A stretch of 32,572 nt of DNA from Opitutaceae bacterium (lineage in GTDB: Bacteria; Verrucomicrobiota; Verrucomicrobiia; Opitutales; Opitutaceae), in the NCBI GenBank assembly GCA_005792355.1, contig SXSC01000007.1, forward strand, positions 1-32,572. The letters run 5' to 3'. Each line of letters starts with the position of its first letter. Position 1 is the stretch's first letter. This document shows positions 22,634 through 30,973 of the stretch, piece by piece. Both the position numbers and the translations under genes were made by a program. The notes below the pieces were generated by a model, which ran no database searches, had not been told where the DNA came from, and worked only from the letters and a program-made list of their open reading frames with translations.

Positions 22634-23172
22634 CGCGGGGCGGTGCGGCTGCCGGCGCGGCGCAGCATGAAGTCCGTGCAACGGGCCGTGCCGATAGCGA
22701 GCTGCGCGGCGACGGTGCGGTCGGAGATGCCGAGTCTTTCGCCAATCACGCGCTGGGTGAGGCCATAGACGATGCGCAAGGTCATGACCTGGCGGCAGCG
22801 ATCGGGGAGGGACTGGATGGCTTCGGTCAAGAGGGCGCGTTCCTGCTCGCGGGCGACGGTTTCGGGGATGCTGGCATGGTCATCCAAGACGTTTGAGAGG
22901 TCCGCTTCCACTAAGGCATCCGTGCGCGAGACCGCATGGCGGCGGAGCTGGTCGAGCGCGAGGTTGCGGGCGATGGCGAAAAGGAAAGCCTTGGGCGCCT
23001 GCAACTCGCCGGATTCGCGGGCCCGGAGCACGCGGAGAAAGGCCTCCTGCAGGACGTCGTCGACGGCCAGCCGCGGGCCGAAACCCTGCACCAGCCACGC
23101 CCGCAGGACGGCGGTTTGCGGTTGGATGTTCGCGGAGAACCAGCGGGCGGTCTCGGGGTCGGCAGGGGGCAC
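22630..23172 (-). CDS. ECF (FecI-like) RNA polymerase sigma factor
   Basis: A 180-residue ECF sigma factor. Region 2 is visible as VDDVLQEAFLRVLRARE (37-53) and KAFLFAIARNLALDQLRRH (61-79). Region 4 runs from about 118 to 168, with SLPDRCRQVMTLRIVYGLTQ and the helix-turn-helix IGERLGISDRTVAAQL. Length and spacing are normal for FecI-type factors. It starts with GTG at 23172; no better start or clear Shine-Dalgarno sequence is visible. It is first in the sigma-FecR-receptor unit. The operon probably responds to arrival of a specific glycan at the receptor, and its targets may include the receptor, lyase and pyruvyl transferase-like genes downstream. That regulon is inferred. Confidence 0.9.
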   Translation of the reverse strand: MPPADPETARWFSANIQPQTAVLRAWLVQGFGPRLAVDDVLQEAFLRVLRARESGELQAPKAFLFAIARNLALDQLRRHAVSRTDALVEADLSNVLDDHASIPETVAREQERALLTEAIQSLPDRCRQVMTLRIVYGLTQRVIGERLGISDRTVAAQLAIGTARCTDFMLRRAGSRTAPR

Positions 23173-23298
23173 GGCGGATGAGCTAGCGCACCGCCGAAGG
23201 AAGGCAAGTGCGGCGGAGGCCGGGAAATTGGCACACCTGCCGGTTGAAGTTTGTAGGCGGGGCGCCTCTTGGCGTGCCGAAGGCCTGGTGAAGGCTGC

Positions 23299-25680
23299 TT
23301 AGAACCGGGTGCTGAGGTTGAGTTCGACCTCGCGGCCGGCGTCGGGCGTGTAGCGGTCCTGGGTGATCACGAAGAACATGCGGTTGTTGTTCAGCGCGTT
23401 TTTCACCTTGAGCGCGACATCGTGGCGGAAGCGGCTGCCGCGGGCGGCGGGCACCTTGTAGCCGGCGATGACGTCGAAGCGACAGAACGCGGGCGCGATC
23501 CACGTAGGCTCGTTGCGCGGATTGGCGCCGCGATCGCTGTGGCGCGGGCCGACGTAGATCGTGCCGAGACTCGCGAAGGCGCCCTTGAGCGTGCCGGAGT
23601 CGAAGGTGTAGCGGTTAAACACGGTGAACGCGTCCTTCGCCTGCCGCGGCTGCGAGAGACTGGTGCGCACCTCGCGGGCGTCGACGTAGGTGTAGCTGCC
23701 GAAGGCGAGCCAGCGGTCGCTGAGGCGGAAGTTGAGGTTTACCTCGAGGCCGGTGCTGCGCAGGCCCTGCACCTGCCGGAAGTAGCCGGAGTTGGCGGGA
23801 TCGGCCTCGGAAATATTTTCCTGGCGGATGTCGAACGCACTCACGAGACCCTGCAGCCGCCCGCCGCGCAGGCTGAATTTCACGCCGGCCTCGCGTTGGT
23901 TGCCCTCCTCCGGATCGAGCCCGGAGCCGTCGGCCTGCGTGCGAAACTCCGGGATGAAGGAGCTGTTGGCGTTGGCGTAGAGCGTCCAGGATTTGTCGGC
24001 GGTCACGTGCCAGACCGCGCCGACGCTGTGGGTGGTCGAGTCGGCGGAGGCGATCACCTTGGCAGCGGCGGGATTTAGCCTACGGCTCGGGAACGTGCCG
24101 GTCACTCGGTTGAGGTTGGCGCGATCGGTGGAGGTGCGGCGGAGGCCGAGCTGCAGGAAGAAACGCTCGTCGGCGAACGCGACGAGGTCATTGAGGTAGA
24201 GCTCGCGGTTACCGATTTTGTTGCGCGTCCAAGTATCGAGGTAGAGCGGCGGGCGCTGGGCGGGCGCGGGCACGGCCGGCGAGCTGGCCGGCGCGAAGAC
24301 GTTGACGGGAAGGAGGAGGTTGGGGTTGAAGCCGGCGAGCTTCGGGTTGGCGATGAACTGCGCGAGCGTGAGGCTGGGAAACCGGTTGAAGATGACGCCG
24401 CTCGTGGTGTTGAAGCCGCTGCCCTCAAGCGCGGCGGAGCCGGGCGCGAGCCCGCCGTAGTTGTTCACGGCGCGGGAGGTCTTGTTGTCGTCGTATTGGA
24501 GATCCCACGCGTGGCCGGCGAGCACCTGGTGGCGGGCGGGGCCGGTGCGGAACTTCGCGGCGATCTCGTTGCGCGTGCGAAAATTCTCGGTGCCGCGCGG
24601 GACATCGCGCCACGAACGGGGCGTGAGCACGGCATCGCGGAGGATGGTGAGCGACTCGATCCACGGCTGCGTCTCGATCTGGTGCTGGTCGCGGTCGCTG
24701 TATTGGACCTGCGAGCGGAACTGCCAGTCGCGGTTGAAGATATGGCGGACATCGGCCGACGCGATCTGGCGGGTGTTTTGGCGGATGTCGCCGGGCCAGG
24801 TGTGGTTGTAGTCGCGGTCGCCGAATGCGTGATACACGCCGTCGCCGCTCGCAATGCCGTCGTAGTCGCGCGCCATCATCGGAAACGCCCAGCCACCGGG
24901 GCGCACATGGCGGTCGCGGGTGTATTCGAGGACGAGCTGGGTGCGGTCGGAGATGTTCCAGGTGAGTGTCGGCGAGAGATTGAAACGGTTGTTGGGCGTG
25001 CCGCGGTAGACCTCGGCGTCGTCCCACTCGACGTTGAGGCGGTAGAGCAGGCGCTTGCCGCCGAAGAGCGGGACGGGGCCGGTGGTGTCGTAGGCGAGGC
25101 GGTAGGAATCCTGCGGGCCGACGGAGGCGCGGAGCGTGGACTGCGGGCGCGCGAGCGGGCGCTTGGTCACGCGGTTGATCGTGGCGCCGTAACCGCCCTG
25201 GCCGTAGAGGACGGCGGCGGGGCCCTTGATGACCTCGACGCGCTCGATATTGGCGACGGACTGCGAGCCGAAGCCGGCGGGCTGTGCGAAGCCGTTGAGA
25301 AAGTTGGCCGAGACACTGGCGAAGCCACGGGCGAGAAAAGCGTCGTTCTCGGTGGTCTTGCGGACGGAGGCCTCGTAATCGAGCACGTCGGTGGTGTCGC
25401 GCGCGAGGATGTCCTCCATGAACTGCTGGTTGAACACGGTCACGTTCATCGGGATGTCCACGATGGGGGTGTTCATGCGCGTGACCTCGGCGGAGTTGGA
25501 GGACTGGTAGCCGATGTCGCGATTGCTGGTCACCTCGAAGGCCGAGAGTTCGACCGGGGGGGAGTCGGTGGCCGGGCGCGCGGGCGCCGGGGCGGTCTGG
25601 GCGGCCAAGGGCAACGTGGCGCACGCCGCGAGCGCGAATAGCGTGGCGATGCAGGGACCGGAGGCAGGGGAGAAGTGCAT
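23299..25680 (-). CDS. TonB-dependent receptor without STN domain
   Basis: A 793-residue outer-membrane receptor for active uptake of a ligand, here probably a glycan fragment or a metal chelate. Residues 1 to about 28 form a Sec signal (ATLFALAACATLPLAAQ). The plug starts near LSAFEVTSNRDIGYQS (45-60) and includes ERVEVIKGPAAVLYGQGGYGATINRV, the conserved second half of the plug. The barrel follows, ending LNLSTRF with a terminal Phe. The plug with its VIKGPAAVLYG motif resembles siderophore-type (FhuA/FecA-like) receptors more than SusC-like ones. The ATG at 25680 is chosen over 25722 by the signal peptide and by comparison with the homologous remnant at 11242. It lies 126 bases ahead of the sigma factor gene and shares its leader sequence with that remnant. 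Confidence 0.88.
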   Translation of the reverse strand: MHFSPASGPCIATLFALAACATLPLAAQTAPAPARPATDSPPVELSAFEVTSNRDIGYQSSNSAEVTRMNTPIVDIPMNVTVFNQQFMEDILARDTTDVLDYEASVRKTTENDAFLARGFASVSANFLNGFAQPAGFGSQSVANIERVEVIKGPAAVLYGQGGYGATINRVTKRPLARPQSTLRASVGPQDSYRLAYDTTGPVPLFGGKRLLYRLNVEWDDAEVYRGTPNNRFNLSPTLTWNISDRTQLVLEYTRDRHVRPGGWAFPMMARDYDGIASGDGVYHAFGDRDYNHTWPGDIRQNTRQIASADVRHIFNRDWQFRSQVQYSDRDQHQIETQPWIESLTILRDAVLTPRSWRDVPRGTENFRTRNEIAAKFRTGPARHQVLAGHAWDLQYDDNKTSRAVNNYGGLAPGSAALEGSGFNTTSGVIFNRFPSLTLAQFIANPKLAGFNPNLLLPVNVFAPASSPAVPAPAQRPPLYLDTWTRNKIGNRELYLNDLVAFADERFFLQLGLRRTSTDRANLNRVTGTFPSRRLNPAAAKVIASADSTTHSVGAVWHVTADKSWTLYANANSSFIPEFRTQADGSGLDPEEGNQREAGVKFSLRGGRLQGLVSAFDIRQENISEADPANSGYFRQVQGLRSTGLEVNLNFRLSDRWLAFGSYTYVDAREVRTSLSQPRQAKDAFTVFNRYTFDSGTLKGAFASLGTIYVGPRHSDRGANPRNEPTWIAPAFCRFDVIAGYKVPAARGSRFRHDVALKVKNALNNNRMFFVITQDRYTPDAGREVELNLSTRF

Positions 25681-25798
25681 GGCAGGTAGGGTTGGCTTTC
25701 GTGGACAGCGGCGGCGGGACACGCCGGCGCGGATCGGATGTTACGCAGTTTCCCGGCGCGAGGAAACAGGTTTTGGGTGGTCTCAATCTCGAACCGCG
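25681..25798 (-). promoter_or_regulatory. Receptor-gene leader, copy 2 (conserved upstream region)
   Basis: Counterpart of 11243-11360. In transcription direction it shares the CCCAAAACCTGTTTCCTCGC block, a TTTCC-N8-GGAAA inverted repeat (25749-25766), GGCGTGTCCCGCC and CCTGCC before the ATG. It probably contains the promoter of the receptor at 23299-25680. A weak TAACAT just downstream of the inverted repeat is the only -10 candidate. Confidence 0.5.
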
Positions 25799-25834
25799 CA
25801 CCCGCGACGCGCAGCGAGCCCTTGGCGCTCCGTC

Positions 25835-25905
25835 GGAGCGGCGGCTGCCCAACCGCCGAAGCTCGATCGGCGATCCGGTCGGGGGCGGCTGGCAACCGCC
25901 CCTCC
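25835..25905. repeat. REPIN-like doublet hairpin, family I copy 2
   Basis: A 71-bp element related to 5560-5631. Both start GGAGCGGCGG, share CCCAACCGCCGAAG after a few bases, and end GGCAACCGCCCCTCC (copy 1 has GGGCAACCGCCCCTCC). The middle 30 bases are much less alike. The arms fold as CGGCGGCT/AACCGCCG and GGGGCGG/CCGCCCC. It lies between sulfatase 1 and the receptor leader. Confidence 0.7.
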
Positions 25906-25977
25906 GTCGCATTACCCTGGCAACGCTTTTTTCGTCAGGAGCGAACTGCGGTCCAAGCGCAAGGTTGGTTCTGGATG

Positions 25978-27474
25978 CTACGGTCGCTCCGCCGGGCGCA
26001 GCGGGGCGGGGCCCGGCGGGAGCAGACCGGCCAGTTCCCGCACCCGCGCAGCCTCGCCGGGCAGCTCCGCGAGGTTTTTGGTTTCATACAGCGCGTCGCC
26101 GGGCAGCGCGTAGAGCTCGCGCGCCACCACCTCCCGGGTGCCGAAGCGGCGCCACTCGATGTAGCGGTGGGAGTCGGTGCGCACGGCGTAGCCCATCGTC
26201 TCCGCGCCGTCCTTGAACGGAAAGGGCCGGGCAAATTGGCTGAACGCCGCCGGCGGCCCCGCGCGGTTGGGCGCCTCCATCCAGGGCCGCAGGGAGCGGC
26301 CTTCCACGCCGGGAGCCGCCGGCAGGCCGCAGAGATCGACCAGCGTAGGATAGAGATCGAGCAGTTCGACCAGGGCCGTGGTGGCGGCGCCCGACTGCGG
26401 CTGGCCCGGACGCGCGATGATCAGCGGCACGCGGGCGTCGAGTTCGTAGTTGGTGGTCTTGCACCAAAGTCCGTGCTCGCCGAGATGGAAGCCATGGTCG
26501 CTCCAAACCACGACGAGGGTGGACTGATCCGCCTTCGCGTCCCGCAGTGCGTCGAGCACGCGTCCGATCTGCGCATCGCAGAAGCTCGTGGCGGCATAAT
26601 AGCCGTGGCGGACCGCGGTCGCCTGCTCGGGCGAGAGCGGGCCGACCTTTGGCATGTCGGTGTAGCCGCGGAGCTCCACGAAATTGTGCAGGGCCACGGC
26701 CGGGGCTCCCTGTGGCGGTTGCGGCTGCGGAATCTCCCGCAGCTTCTTCGGATCGTAGAGGTCCCAGAATCGTTGCGGCGCCGAGCACGGCAGGTGCGGC
26801 CGGCGAATGCCCACCGCGAGAAAGAAAGGCTGCGCCTGCGCGGCCAACACCCGCACCCGCTCGACCGCGAAGTCGGCCACCCAGCCATCGATATAGGCGT
26901 TGTCGGGCACGTCCGCCGCCTCGGCGGCGGCAGCCTTCTCCGGGCCGCGTTGTCCCCCGGGTTGGTAGATCTTCAGGTTGTCGGGATGGGCGTACTTGCC
27001 GCGCACGCCCTCGGTGTCGTCGAGCTCGGCCGGCACCGTCCAGCTCGGCGCGTCGCGGAACTTCGGTGGATCGTGGTAGATCTTCCCCACGGCCTCGGTG
27101 CGATACCCGTGGTTCTTGAAGTGCTGCGGCAGCGTCACGACATCCAGAACGTGAGTGCGGAAGTGCACGTTGAGGTCCCAGACGCGCAGGGTGTCGGGCC
27201 GCCGCCCCGTCATCACCGAGGCGCGCGAGGGATTGCAGACGGCGATTTGCGCGTAAGCGCGGCGGAACACCGTCCCCCGCGCGGCCAGGCGATCGAGGTG
27301 TGGCGTGATCGCCACGGGGTCGCCGTAGCACCCGAGGTTGGTGCGCAGGTCGTCGATGACGATGAACAGGACGTTGGGCGGACGCGGCGCAGCGCCCGCG
27401 GCGACCGCCGCGCCCAGCCCGAGGACGGCGGCGGCCGCGACCGCTCCGCGCTGGACGATCCGCCGCAAACTCAT
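25978..27474 (-). CDS. Exported sulfatase, iduronate-2-sulfatase-like (S1 family)
   Basis: A 498-residue type I sulfatase that would remove sulfate esters from a glycan outside the cytoplasm. The ATG at 27474 gives a leader (MSLRRIVQRGAVAAAAVLGLGAAVAAG). The core opens PNVLFIVIDDLRTNLGCYG with metal-binding D41 and D42, followed by the formylglycine motif CNPSR at C80, then GYRTEAVGKIYHD and the second metal-binding segment VVWSDHGFHLGEHGLWCKTTNYE. The DDLRTNLGCYG opening, the RPHLPCSAP segment and the LGEHGLW-K pattern point to the iduronate-2-sulfatase-like branch. Substrate is not fixed by this. A maturation enzyme is required; none is seen in the window. It lies 131 bases after sulfatase 2. 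Confidence 0.88.
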   Translation of the reverse strand: MSLRRIVQRGAVAAAAVLGLGAAVAAGAAPRPPNVLFIVIDDLRTNLGCYGDPVAITPHLDRLAARGTVFRRAYAQIAVCNPSRASVMTGRRPDTLRVWDLNVHFRTHVLDVVTLPQHFKNHGYRTEAVGKIYHDPPKFRDAPSWTVPAELDDTEGVRGKYAHPDNLKIYQPGGQRGPEKAAAAEAADVPDNAYIDGWVADFAVERVRVLAAQAQPFFLAVGIRRPHLPCSAPQRFWDLYDPKKLREIPQPQPPQGAPAVALHNFVELRGYTDMPKVGPLSPEQATAVRHGYYAATSFCDAQIGRVLDALRDAKADQSTLVVVWSDHGFHLGEHGLWCKTTNYELDARVPLIIARPGQPQSGAATTALVELLDLYPTLVDLCGLPAAPGVEGRSLRPWMEAPNRAGPPAAFSQFARPFPFKDGAETMGYAVRTDSHRYIEWRRFGTREVVARELYALPGDALYETKNLAELPGEAARVRELAGLLPPGPAPLRPAERP

Positions 27475-27605
27475 GGGGTCAAAAAAGGAGACATGATCGG
27501 AAGGTGCGAAAGTGACAGGGGGGCCGCCGCCGTGGCCAAGCCCGGTGACGCGGTACGCACTTTGGACCGCGGGAGCCCGGCGGCGCGGCTTCGGCAAGGT
27601 TAGCA

Positions 27606-29228
27606 TCACCCAAAGTTCCCCTGCAGCGCGACGGGCCACGGCAGCACGCCGGCTGCTTTCGCCCAGCGCTCGTAGGCCGCGGTCAGCGCCGCGAGGCGCT
27701 GCGGTTCCGCGCTGGCCAGGTTGCGCAACTCACAGCGGTCCGCGCTGAGGTCGTAAAGTTCCCAGGGCTCACCGTCGCCCGCGACGAGTTTGTAGTTTTC
27801 ATACCGATACGCCCGGTGTCCCATGTGCTCCCAGCCCCCGGCGAAGGCGGCCCGGCCCGGCGTGGCGAGATCGCGCCCGCGCCAGGCGACCTTGGTCGCG
27901 GCGGGGCTCCCCGCGGCCGCAAGCACGCTAGGCGCCAAGTCCAGCAGCGTGACCGGCTCCCGCCGCCAGTCGCGACTCCCGCGGAAACCGGGCCCGTGGA
28001 GGATGAGCGGCACCGCGATGCCGCCCTCGTGGGCGTAGCGCTTGTAACGGCGGAAGGGGGTGTTGCTCACCTGGCCCCAACCGGGACCGTAGCCGGTATA
28101 CGAGCGCGGTCCACCCAGAGTCGCCGGATCATAATCCTGCAGCCGTGGCTCGACGACCGGCGGCAGCGACGGGTCGCCCCCGTTGTCCGATACAAACACC
28201 ACCAGGGTTTCGTCGCGGCGACCCGTGCGATCAATCGCCTGCAGCACCCGCCCCACTTGATAGTCGAGCCGATGCACCTGCGCGGCATACACCGCCATCT
28301 TGTGCGCCATCTCCGCGGGATTTGTTACCGCCGACCACGGCGGCACGGCGGCATCGCGCGGCGCCAGGCCCCACCGGCGATCGACCAGGCCCAGCTCAAC
28401 CTGCCGGCGGTGACGCTGTGCGCGCAATTCGTCCCATCCCTCGCGGTAGCGATCACGGTAGAGCGCGATGTCTTCCGCCCGGGCGTGCAGCGGCCAGTGG
28501 GGCGCGGTGAACGCGAGATACTGGAAGAACGGCCGCGAGTCGCGCTGCGACCGTTCGATCTGCTCCACGGCCTCACGGGCAATCTCGTCAGTGAAGTAGA
28601 AATCGGGGTCCGGCCGGATGACGATCTCCCGATCGTTGCGGAAAAACCGCCGGACGCGCGGCTGCGCCCGGCTGCCGCTGGGATCGAAATAGCTGCAGGC
28701 GCCGCCGACCAGGCCGAAACTCTCCTCGAAGCCGCGGTCGCACGGCCAGTGCGGGCGGTGTTCGCCCACGTGCCACTTCCCGGCCAGGCTCGTGCGGTAG
28801 CCTTCGGCTCGGAGACGTTCCGCCAGGGTCGGCACTTCTGCCCGCAGGAAGCCCTGGTAGGCGGCCGGATTCACCCCGGGCTTCTCCTCGTGCGCCACCA
28901 TGAAACCCAGGCCAGCCTCGTGCGGCGTGCGGCCGGTGAGGAGCGCGGCGCGGGAGGGGCAGCAGCGCGGGACCGAATATCCTTGCGCGAAGCGCGCGCC
29001 GCCGGCCGCGAGACGGTCGAGGTTAGGCGTGTGGATTTCGGAGCCGTAACAGCCGAGGTCCGCGAACCCGAGGTCGTCGGCGACAATGTAAACGACGTTG
29101 GGCCGCGTCCTGGACACCACCGCGGCGCCCAGCTTCGCCCTCGTCCAGCAAGCCGCGGCGGCGGCACCAGAGGTTCGCACAAAGTCCCGGCGGGAAAACG
29201 CCGGGACGGCCGGACGATCGGAGTTCAT
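27606..29228 (-). CDS. Exported arylsulfatase A-like sulfatase (S1 family)
   Basis: A 540-residue type I sulfatase with a Tat leader (SRRDFVRTSGAAAAAC, residues 12-27). The core begins PNVVYIVADDLGFADLGCYG (D51, D52), the usual opening of arylsulfatase A-like enzymes. The formylglycine motif reads C-C-P-S-R, so by the C-x-P-S-R rule the modified residue is C89 and the neighbouring C90 is the x position. GYRTSLAGKWHVGEHRPHWP and VFVSDNGGDPS supply further active-site and metal residues (Asp-Asn type). The C-terminal domain contains the WELYDLSADRCELRNLA segment common to the family. Substrate unknown. It is flanked by two other sulfatases in the same orientation, each from a different subfamily by motif. 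Confidence 0.88.
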   Translation of the reverse strand: MNSDRPAVPAFSRRDFVRTSGAAAAACWTRAKLGAAVVSRTRPNVVYIVADDLGFADLGCYGSEIHTPNLDRLAAGGARFAQGYSVPRCCPSRAALLTGRTPHEAGLGFMVAHEEKPGVNPAAYQGFLRAEVPTLAERLRAEGYRTSLAGKWHVGEHRPHWPCDRGFEESFGLVGGACSYFDPSGSRAQPRVRRFFRNDREIVIRPDPDFYFTDEIAREAVEQIERSQRDSRPFFQYLAFTAPHWPLHARAEDIALYRDRYREGWDELRAQRHRRQVELGLVDRRWGLAPRDAAVPPWSAVTNPAEMAHKMAVYAAQVHRLDYQVGRVLQAIDRTGRRDETLVVFVSDNGGDPSLPPVVEPRLQDYDPATLGGPRSYTGYGPGWGQVSNTPFRRYKRYAHEGGIAVPLILHGPGFRGSRDWRREPVTLLDLAPSVLAAAGSPAATKVAWRGRDLATPGRAAFAGGWEHMGHRAYRYENYKLVAGDGEPWELYDLSADRCELRNLASAEPQRLAALTAAYERWAKAAGVLPWPVALQGNFG

Positions 29229-29286
29229 CTTCGGGATCAGGTGATTCCTTGGACGCCCAAGCTGACAGGTTTGTCTTTGTGTCGTG

Positions 29287-29366
29287 GTGGGGCTGGCTCT
29301 CCGAGCCGGCCTTCTTCGAGTCCGGGGTTTGTTCCGGAGGCGGCCGACTCAGAGAGCCAGCCCCAC
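29287..29366. repeat. REPIN-like doublet hairpin, family IV
   Basis: Two 25-bp arms (29287-29311 and 29342-29366) are inverted copies with two mismatches. Each begins or ends GTGGGGCTGGCTCTC and each can fold on itself (GGCTGGCTC with GAGCCGGCC). A 30-bp spacer separates them. It sits in the 260-bp gap between sulfatase 3 and sulfatase 2. Confidence 0.8.
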
Positions 29367-29488
29367 CTGCGCAAGCGCGCCGCCGATCGAACACTGAAGT
29401 CGGCCACCGGCTGCAGCGTCGCCTTTCGCGCGCGCTGCCTCGCAAGCACGGTCACAGAATTTGCGGTCAGAAACATTGGAGAGAAGCC

Positions 29489-30973
29489 TCAGCGCGCGAG
29501 GCGGATCGGGTTGTTGGGCAGCCAGTGCTTCGCGGGCGGGAAACGGTGCCCGCCCCGCCCACCGGGGCCCGCGCGTTCCTGCTCCGCAAGCCACGCTCGC
29601 AGCCGTGCCAGCAGGTCGGCGCGCAGGGCGTTGGCCGCGGGCTCGGCCCAGAGGTTGCGCGCCTCGGCGGGATCGGCGGCTAGGTCGTAGAGCTCACCCT
29701 CGTCTGCGGACGACGGCGGCCCATCGTGGTAGACGGTGAGTTTGTGCGGGCCGCGGACGATCATCGTGCAGTGGATCGGCGGCTCCCAGAATACCTTGCG
29801 GCGGTTGATGCAGCTGTTGCGGTAGACACCGAAGGCGCAGTCGCGCCCCGAGCCCGCCGTTTGCAGCGGGACGGCGTCCGGCAGGCAGGCGTGCCGCGCG
29901 GTGGGGTCGCTCCCGGCGGCGTCGAGCGCGGTCGCGGCCAGGTCGTGCAGTTGCACCAGTGCGGACGAGCGCGCGCCGGCTGCGAACACCCCCGGAAGGC
30001 GCGCGAGCAGCGGTACGCGACCGCAGGCTTCGTAAAAGTGAGCGCCCTTTCCCAGCAGGCGGCGCTCTCCGAGCATCTCGCCGTGGTCGCTGGCGAAAAG
30101 CACCAGCGTGTTGCCCTCAGCGCCCGCTGCGCGCAGCGCCGCCAGCACGCGGCCGACGCACGCGTCGAGGAAGCCCACGGAGGCGTAATAGCTCCGCCGC
30201 ATCCGCCGGATCTCGTCGTCCGAGTATTCGGCGAGTGCACCCAATACGCCCTCGGCCTCCTCGCGGCGGACGCCACCGGGCCGACCGGGAGGACCGGGGC
30301 TTCGGTCGACCGTCTCCATCGCGCCGAGCGCCACCCGGTCGAGCCACTCTGGGGGGTGGTCGTCGAAAGGATCGTGGGGGTCGACGAAGCTGGCGCAGCA
30401 GAAAAAGGGTCCCCGGCCCGCCTCCGCGCCGATGAAGGCGCCCGCCCGCTCCGCGACCCACGTGGAGAAGTGGAGTGCATCGGGCACGTGGCCGACCGCG
30501 CTGCCCTCGCGCGCCAGCCTCGCCAGGAAGACGGGATCGCGCTCGCGCAGCCAGTCGCGGTAGGCGTGCAGACGACAGTCGTGGTTGTAGGGCGAAAGCG
30601 CGTTCTCGTAGACATCGAAGCCGGCGTGGACCGGGACCTCGTTCTGGTCGACCACCCGCGCGCTCACGTGGAGCTTGCCAAACAGCGCCGTGCGGTAGCC
30701 GAGCCCGCGCAGTGTCTCCGGGAAGAGCCTCTCCGTGTCCGGGAGGACGTCGTGAAGGTTGTGGACGCCGTGGCCGTGCACGGTCTTGCCGGTCCAAAGG
30801 CACGCCCGGCTGGGCGTACAGACCGGGTTGTTGACGTAACAGCGGTCGAACACCGTGCCCCCGGCGGCAAGGGCGTCGAGGTGGGGCGTGGAAACGCGCG
30901 TCCCACCGTAGCAACCGAGGGCGTCGGTGCGGAGCTGGTCGCTGAGGATGAGCAGGATGTTCGGACGGGACAT
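29489..30973 (-). CDS. Sulfatase without signal peptide (S1 family), coupled to a symporter
   Basis: A 494-residue type I sulfatase. Unlike its two neighbours it starts directly with the catalytic core, MSRPNILLILSDQLRTDALGCYGG, leaving no room for a leader, so it is predicted to act in the cytoplasm. The formylglycine motif is CTPSR at C52. GYRTALFGKLHVSAR and LFASDHGEMLGERRLLGKGAHFYE complete the active site. Its ATG shares one base with the stop of the upstream symporter (TGATG at 30975-30971), so the two are translated together. The arrangement suggests import of a sulfated sugar followed by desulfation inside the cell. The DQLRTDALGCYGG opening and the short core are found in choline- and sugar-sulfatase-like branches; the substrate is not determined. 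Confidence 0.87.
   Translation of the reverse strand: MSRPNILLILSDQLRTDALGCYGGTRVSTPHLDALAAGGTVFDRCYVNNPVCTPSRACLWTGKTVHGHGVHNLHDVLPDTERLFPETLRGLGYRTALFGKLHVSARVVDQNEVPVHAGFDVYENALSPYNHDCRLHAYRDWLRERDPVFLARLAREGSAVGHVPDALHFSTWVAERAGAFIGAEAGRGPFFCCASFVDPHDPFDDHPPEWLDRVALGAMETVDRSPGPPGRPGGVRREEAEGVLGALAEYSDDEIRRMRRSYYASVGFLDACVGRVLAALRAAGAEGNTLVLFASDHGEMLGERRLLGKGAHFYEACGRVPLLARLPGVFAAGARSSALVQLHDLAATALDAAGSDPTARHACLPDAVPLQTAGSGRDCAFGVYRNSCINRRKVFWEPPIHCTMIVRGPHKLTVYHDGPPSSADEGELYDLAADPAEARNLWAEPAANALRADLLARLRAWLAEQERAGPGGRGGHRFPPAKHWLPNNPIRLAR

Noticed and set aside
23299..25680. SusC-like receptor paired with a SusD-like lipoprotein
   Set aside because: No SusD-like gene is present next to either receptor and the plug resembles siderophore-type receptors.
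25738..27603. Plus-strand open frame of about 620 codons opposite sulfatase 1
   Set aside because: Antisense to a sulfatase with an intact active site; composition is that of a high-GC shadow and no family motif is visible.
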